Shown: positions 7,016-8,865 of the stretch, one piece after another
Position numbering within the stretch: position 1 is the stretch's first letter
Layout: each line of letters opens with the position of its first letter
The notes under the pieces: generated by a model
What the model was told of the DNA's origin: nothing
The model's input: the letters and a program-made list of their open reading frames with translations, nothing else
Database searches by the model: none
Source: Balneolales bacterium
GTDB lineage: Bacteria; Bacteroidota; Rhodothermia; Balneolales; Natronogracilivirgulaceae
NCBI GenBank assembly: GCA_007127665.1
Contig: SKYY01000090.1
Span: 1-8,865 of the forward strand
Length of the DNA: 8,865 nt
Direction of reading: 5' to 3'
Translations under genes and position numbers: made by a program

Positions 7016-7071
7016 GGCGGAATATCGCCGCTAATCCGGCGACCATACGCCAGTGTTGGCGGCCATACGCC
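7016..7071. promoter_or_regulatory. Three GGCG-N6-CGCC dyads: probable shared enhancer
   Basis: Fourteen-base dyads lie at 7016-7029 (GGCGGAATATCGCC), 7038-7051 (GGCGACCATACGCC) and 7058-7071 (GGCGGCCATACGCC), starting 22 and 20 bases apart, about two helical turns. The linkers between them are unrelated, so the dyads rather than a whole repeat unit are conserved. Their centres are about 108, 128 and 150 bases upstream of the predicted plus-strand start (7173) and about 96, 118 and 138 upstream of the predicted minus-strand start (6926). These are normal enhancer distances for a sigma-54 activator; the operon's own regulator is the obvious candidate to bind here. Confidence 0.6.
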
Positions 7072-7146
7072 GGGGAGTTGTCATTTTCATCCATTCCGAA
7101 CATGATAAAAGGTGATTTCGACCGATTTAAAACCTTTTGGGTAAGG

Positions 7147-7161
7147 TGGCACGCTGTTTGC
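7147..7161 (+). promoter_or_regulatory. Consensus sigma-54 (-24/-12) promoter
   Basis: TGGCACGCTGTTTGC matches the sigma-54 consensus TGGCAC-N5-TTGC at every defined base, with GG (7148-7149) and GC (7160-7161) separated by the required 10 bases. The predicted transcription start is near 7173, giving a leader of about 47 bases before the ATG at 7220. No competing sigma-70 promoter is evident in this gap. Confidence 0.85.
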
Positions 7162-7219
7162 CGGTTGTTGCAATTGTCAATGTGTAAAAAAACCTGAATC
7201 CGCTAAACACTTGCAAACC

Positions 7220-7864
7220 ATGAGCAAAGAACAACTTAACATAGGCGAAGCCTCAAAGCCGAGATTTGAATTTCGCACATTCGGGCAGCAGTTTGACGAC
7301 GCGCACTACCGCATGTCGCGACTATCCGTCCCCGTGCCCGAAAAGGTCTGGGAGCGTCACTCTGATGAAGTCTACATTCTTTCCCGCACCAACGACATCA
7401 ACAATACAAAAATCCGTGATGGCAAGATGGACATCAAGACCTATGTTCAGACGGTAGACGGGCTGGAGCAGTGGAATCCGCTAATGAAAGGGGAGTTCCC
7501 GATGAAAAAAGAGGTTCTTGAGAACGAAGTTGTCCCGGCTTTCCAGGTGGAGATGGGCGCCCTGAAAAAGGACACCTACACCCTTGAGGAGTTTCTGTCA
7601 CTGGTGGATGCGCATCCTGAGCTGCAGGCGGTCCGGGTGCACAAGCAGCGCTTTGGCTACATGGTCAACGAAACGATCTGTGAGTACGGCTATGTGCTGA
7701 TCAACGGGGCCCGGGTGGCGACCATAAATTCGGAATCCACCGAAATAGAAGACATAAAAAAGACCCTTGCCGATGTGGGACTGGAAGGCATTGAAAATAT
7801 CAATTACCTGCAGGCGATCAAGCGGGTGATAGGCATGATCAACAAGCCGCTGGCCAACGAATAA
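7220..7864 (+). CDS. Divergent CYTH-like (triphosphate tunnel) domain protein
   Basis: This is a 214-residue soluble protein with no signal peptide or membrane segment. I read it as a distant CYTH/TTM relative. RFEFRTFG at 15-22 sits where the ExExK strand should be; NNTKIRDGKMDIK (61-73) matches the basic strand pair; VRVHKQRFGYMVN (138-150) and CEYGYVLINGARVATINSES (154-173) match the later Lys/Arg and Glu strands; GIENINYLQAIKRVIG resembles the closing helix. The signature is degenerate (R15-x-E17-x-R19), so metal binding and triphosphatase activity are uncertain. The upstream TTG at 7211 is in frame, but the ATG at 7220 is preferred. The gene is the first one behind the consensus sigma-54 promoter and precedes a canonical CYTH gene. 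The family assignment is by eye. Function is unproven and it could be a ligand-binding rather than catalytic protein. Confidence 0.6.
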   Translation: MSKEQLNIGEASKPRFEFRTFGQQFDDAHYRMSRLSVPVPEKVWERHSDEVYILSRTNDINNTKIRDGKMDIKTYVQTVDGLEQWNPLMKGEFPMKKEVLENEVVPAFQVEMGALKKDTYTLEEFLSLVDAHPELQAVRVHKQRFGYMVNETICEYGYVLINGARVATINSESTEIEDIKKTLADVGLEGIENINYLQAIKRVIGMINKPLANE

Positions 7865-7898
7865 TTTGGATGCGGATCATCCGGCCCGCGTCCGGAAT

Positions 7899-7953
7899 CC
7901 GGCAACCGGTAACCGGCACTTGAACACCCGGCAACTGGATGCAGGACACTTGA
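7899..7953. repeat. Imperfect 25/26-bp direct repeat between the two CYTH genes
   Basis: The segments 7899-7923 and 7928-7953 both begin CCGGCAAC and end CACTTGA, with a one-base length difference and a few changes in the middle. They lie in a GC-rich, CCGG-dense 177-bp gap that turns sharply AT-rich from about 8011. No convincing T-run terminator is seen. Confidence 0.5.
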
Positions 7954-8041
7954 CGGCGGATTTCGGATGGCACCGGTCGCTGCTTTGGCAACGGACGGAC
8001 ATCCACCAGAATAAAACACATTAATACAAATAAAATCAGTT

Positions 8042-8512
8042 ATGGCACAGGAAATCGAACGGAAGTTTCTGGTAAAAGGCGATTTTAAAGGCGAAGCTTA
8101 CAAGGAGACCAGGATTACACAAGGGTATCTTTCATCGGTACCGGAGCGTACGGTAAGGGTACGTGTGAAAGGCGACAAAGGATTTATTACCATCAAGGGT
8201 ATCGGTGATGAGACCGGTGCCAGCCGGTATGAATGGGAGAAGGAGATACCGGTAGGGGAGGTGCAGGAGTTGTTGAAGATCTGCGAACCGGGCGTCATTG
8301 ACAAGACGCGGTATCTGGTGAAGCACGGCGATCACACCTATGAAGTGGATGAATTTTACGGTGACAACGAGGGGCTGGTCATTGCCGAGGTTGAGCTGCA
8401 ATCCGCCGACGAATCGTTTGCAAAGCCGGAATGGCTTGGTGAAGAAGTGACCGGCGACGTCCGCTACTACAATTCGATGCTGATGAAAACGCCCTACAAG
8501 GAGTGGAAGTGA
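8042..8512 (+). CDS. CYTH domain protein, short triphosphate tunnel metalloenzyme
   Basis: This 156-residue cytoplasmic protein is a compact CYTH/TTM enzyme of the type exemplified by the Clostridium thermocellum and Nitrosomonas europaea proteins. Those hydrolyse inorganic tripolyphosphate with divalent metal. The signature is complete: E4-x-E6-x-K8 (EIERKFLV), TVRVRVKGDKGFITIKG with R39, R41 and K52, YEWEKEIP (E64, E66), IDKTRYLV (K88, R90), YEVDEFYGDNEGLVIAEVEL with E101, D103, E117 and E119, and the C-terminal DVRYYNSMLMKTPYKEW. The charged residues alternate along strands as expected for an eight-stranded tunnel. There is no CHAD domain. The ATG follows an A/T-rich leader with no Shine-Dalgarno. 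It may be read from the upstream sigma-54 promoter or from its own; the 177-bp gap leaves this open. Family is sure; the exact substrate is inferred. Confidence 0.92.
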   Translation: MAQEIERKFLVKGDFKGEAYKETRITQGYLSSVPERTVRVRVKGDKGFITIKGIGDETGASRYEWEKEIPVGEVQELLKICEPGVIDKTRYLVKHGDHTYEVDEFYGDNEGLVIAEVELQSADESFAKPEWLGEEVTGDVRYYNSMLMKTPYKEWK

Positions 8513-8548
8513 AAAAGCAGTAAACCGCAGTTTTAAAGATCTCAGGAC

Positions 8549-8865
8549 ATGAGTGAAGCAGAAAAAAACAAGAAGCAACCCGATCATTACAAGGTTGATG
8601 AGAACGGAAATTCGTACGATCCGCTCGACATGCACAACTATTCGATCGAAAAACTTCCCGTCCGGGAAAAGTCGAATATAGAGGCATGGATGGCAATGAT
8701 CGGGGCGCCCCTGGCCGTCATCACATTTATTGTTGTGGCATTTGTGGTGGATATCCCGTTCCTGCAACAATTTGATGTCACCACGCTTCAGTCTGAGAGG
8801 GCTGCTGCAGTATATGCCGAGATCGGTGACGATCAGTTCAGCCAGAAGAATCATTTCATGCTGGC
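8549..8865 (+). CDS. Membrane protein N-terminus, possibly SLC13-type permease (3' truncated)
   Basis: This is an open frame of 105 complete codons running off the window. It has a charged, hydrophilic N-terminus (about residues 1-44, with DENGNSYDPLDMHNYSIEKLP), one clear hydrophobic helix (about 46-67, MIGAPLAVITFIVVAFVV), then an extramembrane stretch and QKNHFML, which looks like the approach to a second helix. The arrangement resembles the start of SLC13/DASS sodium-coupled anion permeases in FCB bacteria, but the diagnostic regions lie beyond the window, so this is a guess. It starts 36 bases after the CYTH stop on the same strand and may be cotranscribed. AGGA abuts the ATG too closely to be a working Shine-Dalgarno. 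That it is a membrane protein is well supported; the transporter class is not. Confidence 0.7.
   Translation, partial: MSEAEKNKKQPDHYKVDENGNSYDPLDMHNYSIEKLPVREKSNIEAWMAMIGAPLAVITFIVVAFVVDIPFLQQFDVTTLQSERAAAVYAEIGDDQFSQKNHFML

Noticed and set aside
7211..7219. TTG start three codons upstream of the first CYTH-like gene
   Set aside because: An ATG follows at 7220, and no ribosome-binding site favours the TTG.
7968..7983. TGGCAC followed by CTGC upstream of the second CYTH gene, like a second sigma-54 promoter
   Set aside because: GG and GC are 11 rather than 10 bases apart and the -12 half is poor; sigma-54 tolerates little spacing change.
8132..8854. Open frame of 240 codons on the minus strand
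   Set aside because: It runs antisense through both the canonical CYTH gene and the membrane-protein gene; codon pattern and motifs support the plus strand.

Overview
The window (about 8.9 kb, moderately GC-rich) looks like a chromosomal stretch of a free-living Gram-negative-type bacterium. Almost every gene starts without a Shine-Dalgarno sequence, in A-rich leaders, which is the habit of the Bacteroidota/Balneolota/Rhodothermota (FCB) group. Sigma-54 is clearly in use. The phylum guess is inference only; there is no marker gene here that fixes it.

Left part (1-3021), housekeeping: the C-terminal half of tsaD (+) meets a convergent pyrF-rnhA pair (-) across a gap filled by a 20-bp tandem repeat. 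pyrF and rnhA overlap by ATGA. A divergent gap with a 16-bp tandem repeat then leads to a SAM-dependent methyltransferase (+), whose last 9 bp overlap the end of the next, convergent operon.

Middle part (3013-6886), signalling: a minus-strand operon runs membrane-anchored PhnD-like substrate-binding protein, then Cache-type/HAMP histidine kinase, then sigma-54 response regulator (REC-AAA+-Fis HTH). The first two genes overlap by ATGA, and a perfect 9-bp hairpin holding a rare strong Shine-Dalgarno sits directly before the kinase start.

Control region (6887-7219): on the plus strand there is a consensus -24/-12 sigma-54 promoter (TGGCAC-N5-TTGC). On the minus strand there is a weaker GG-N10-GC element. 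Between them lie three GGCG-N6-CGCC dyads about two helical turns apart, roughly 95-150 bp upstream of either predicted start. This is the layout expected of a shared enhancer bound by the regulator encoded in the operon.

Right part (7220-8865), probable output: a divergent CYTH-like protein with a degenerate ExExK motif, then a canonical short CYTH/triphosphate tunnel metalloenzyme, then the start of a membrane protein that may be an SLC13-type permease. The working model is that a periplasmic PhnD-like receptor and its two-component system switch on, through sigma-54, CYTH proteins acting on tripolyphosphate or another polyphosphorylated ligand. The promoter architecture and gene identities are read from the sequence; the ligand and the physiological role are inference.
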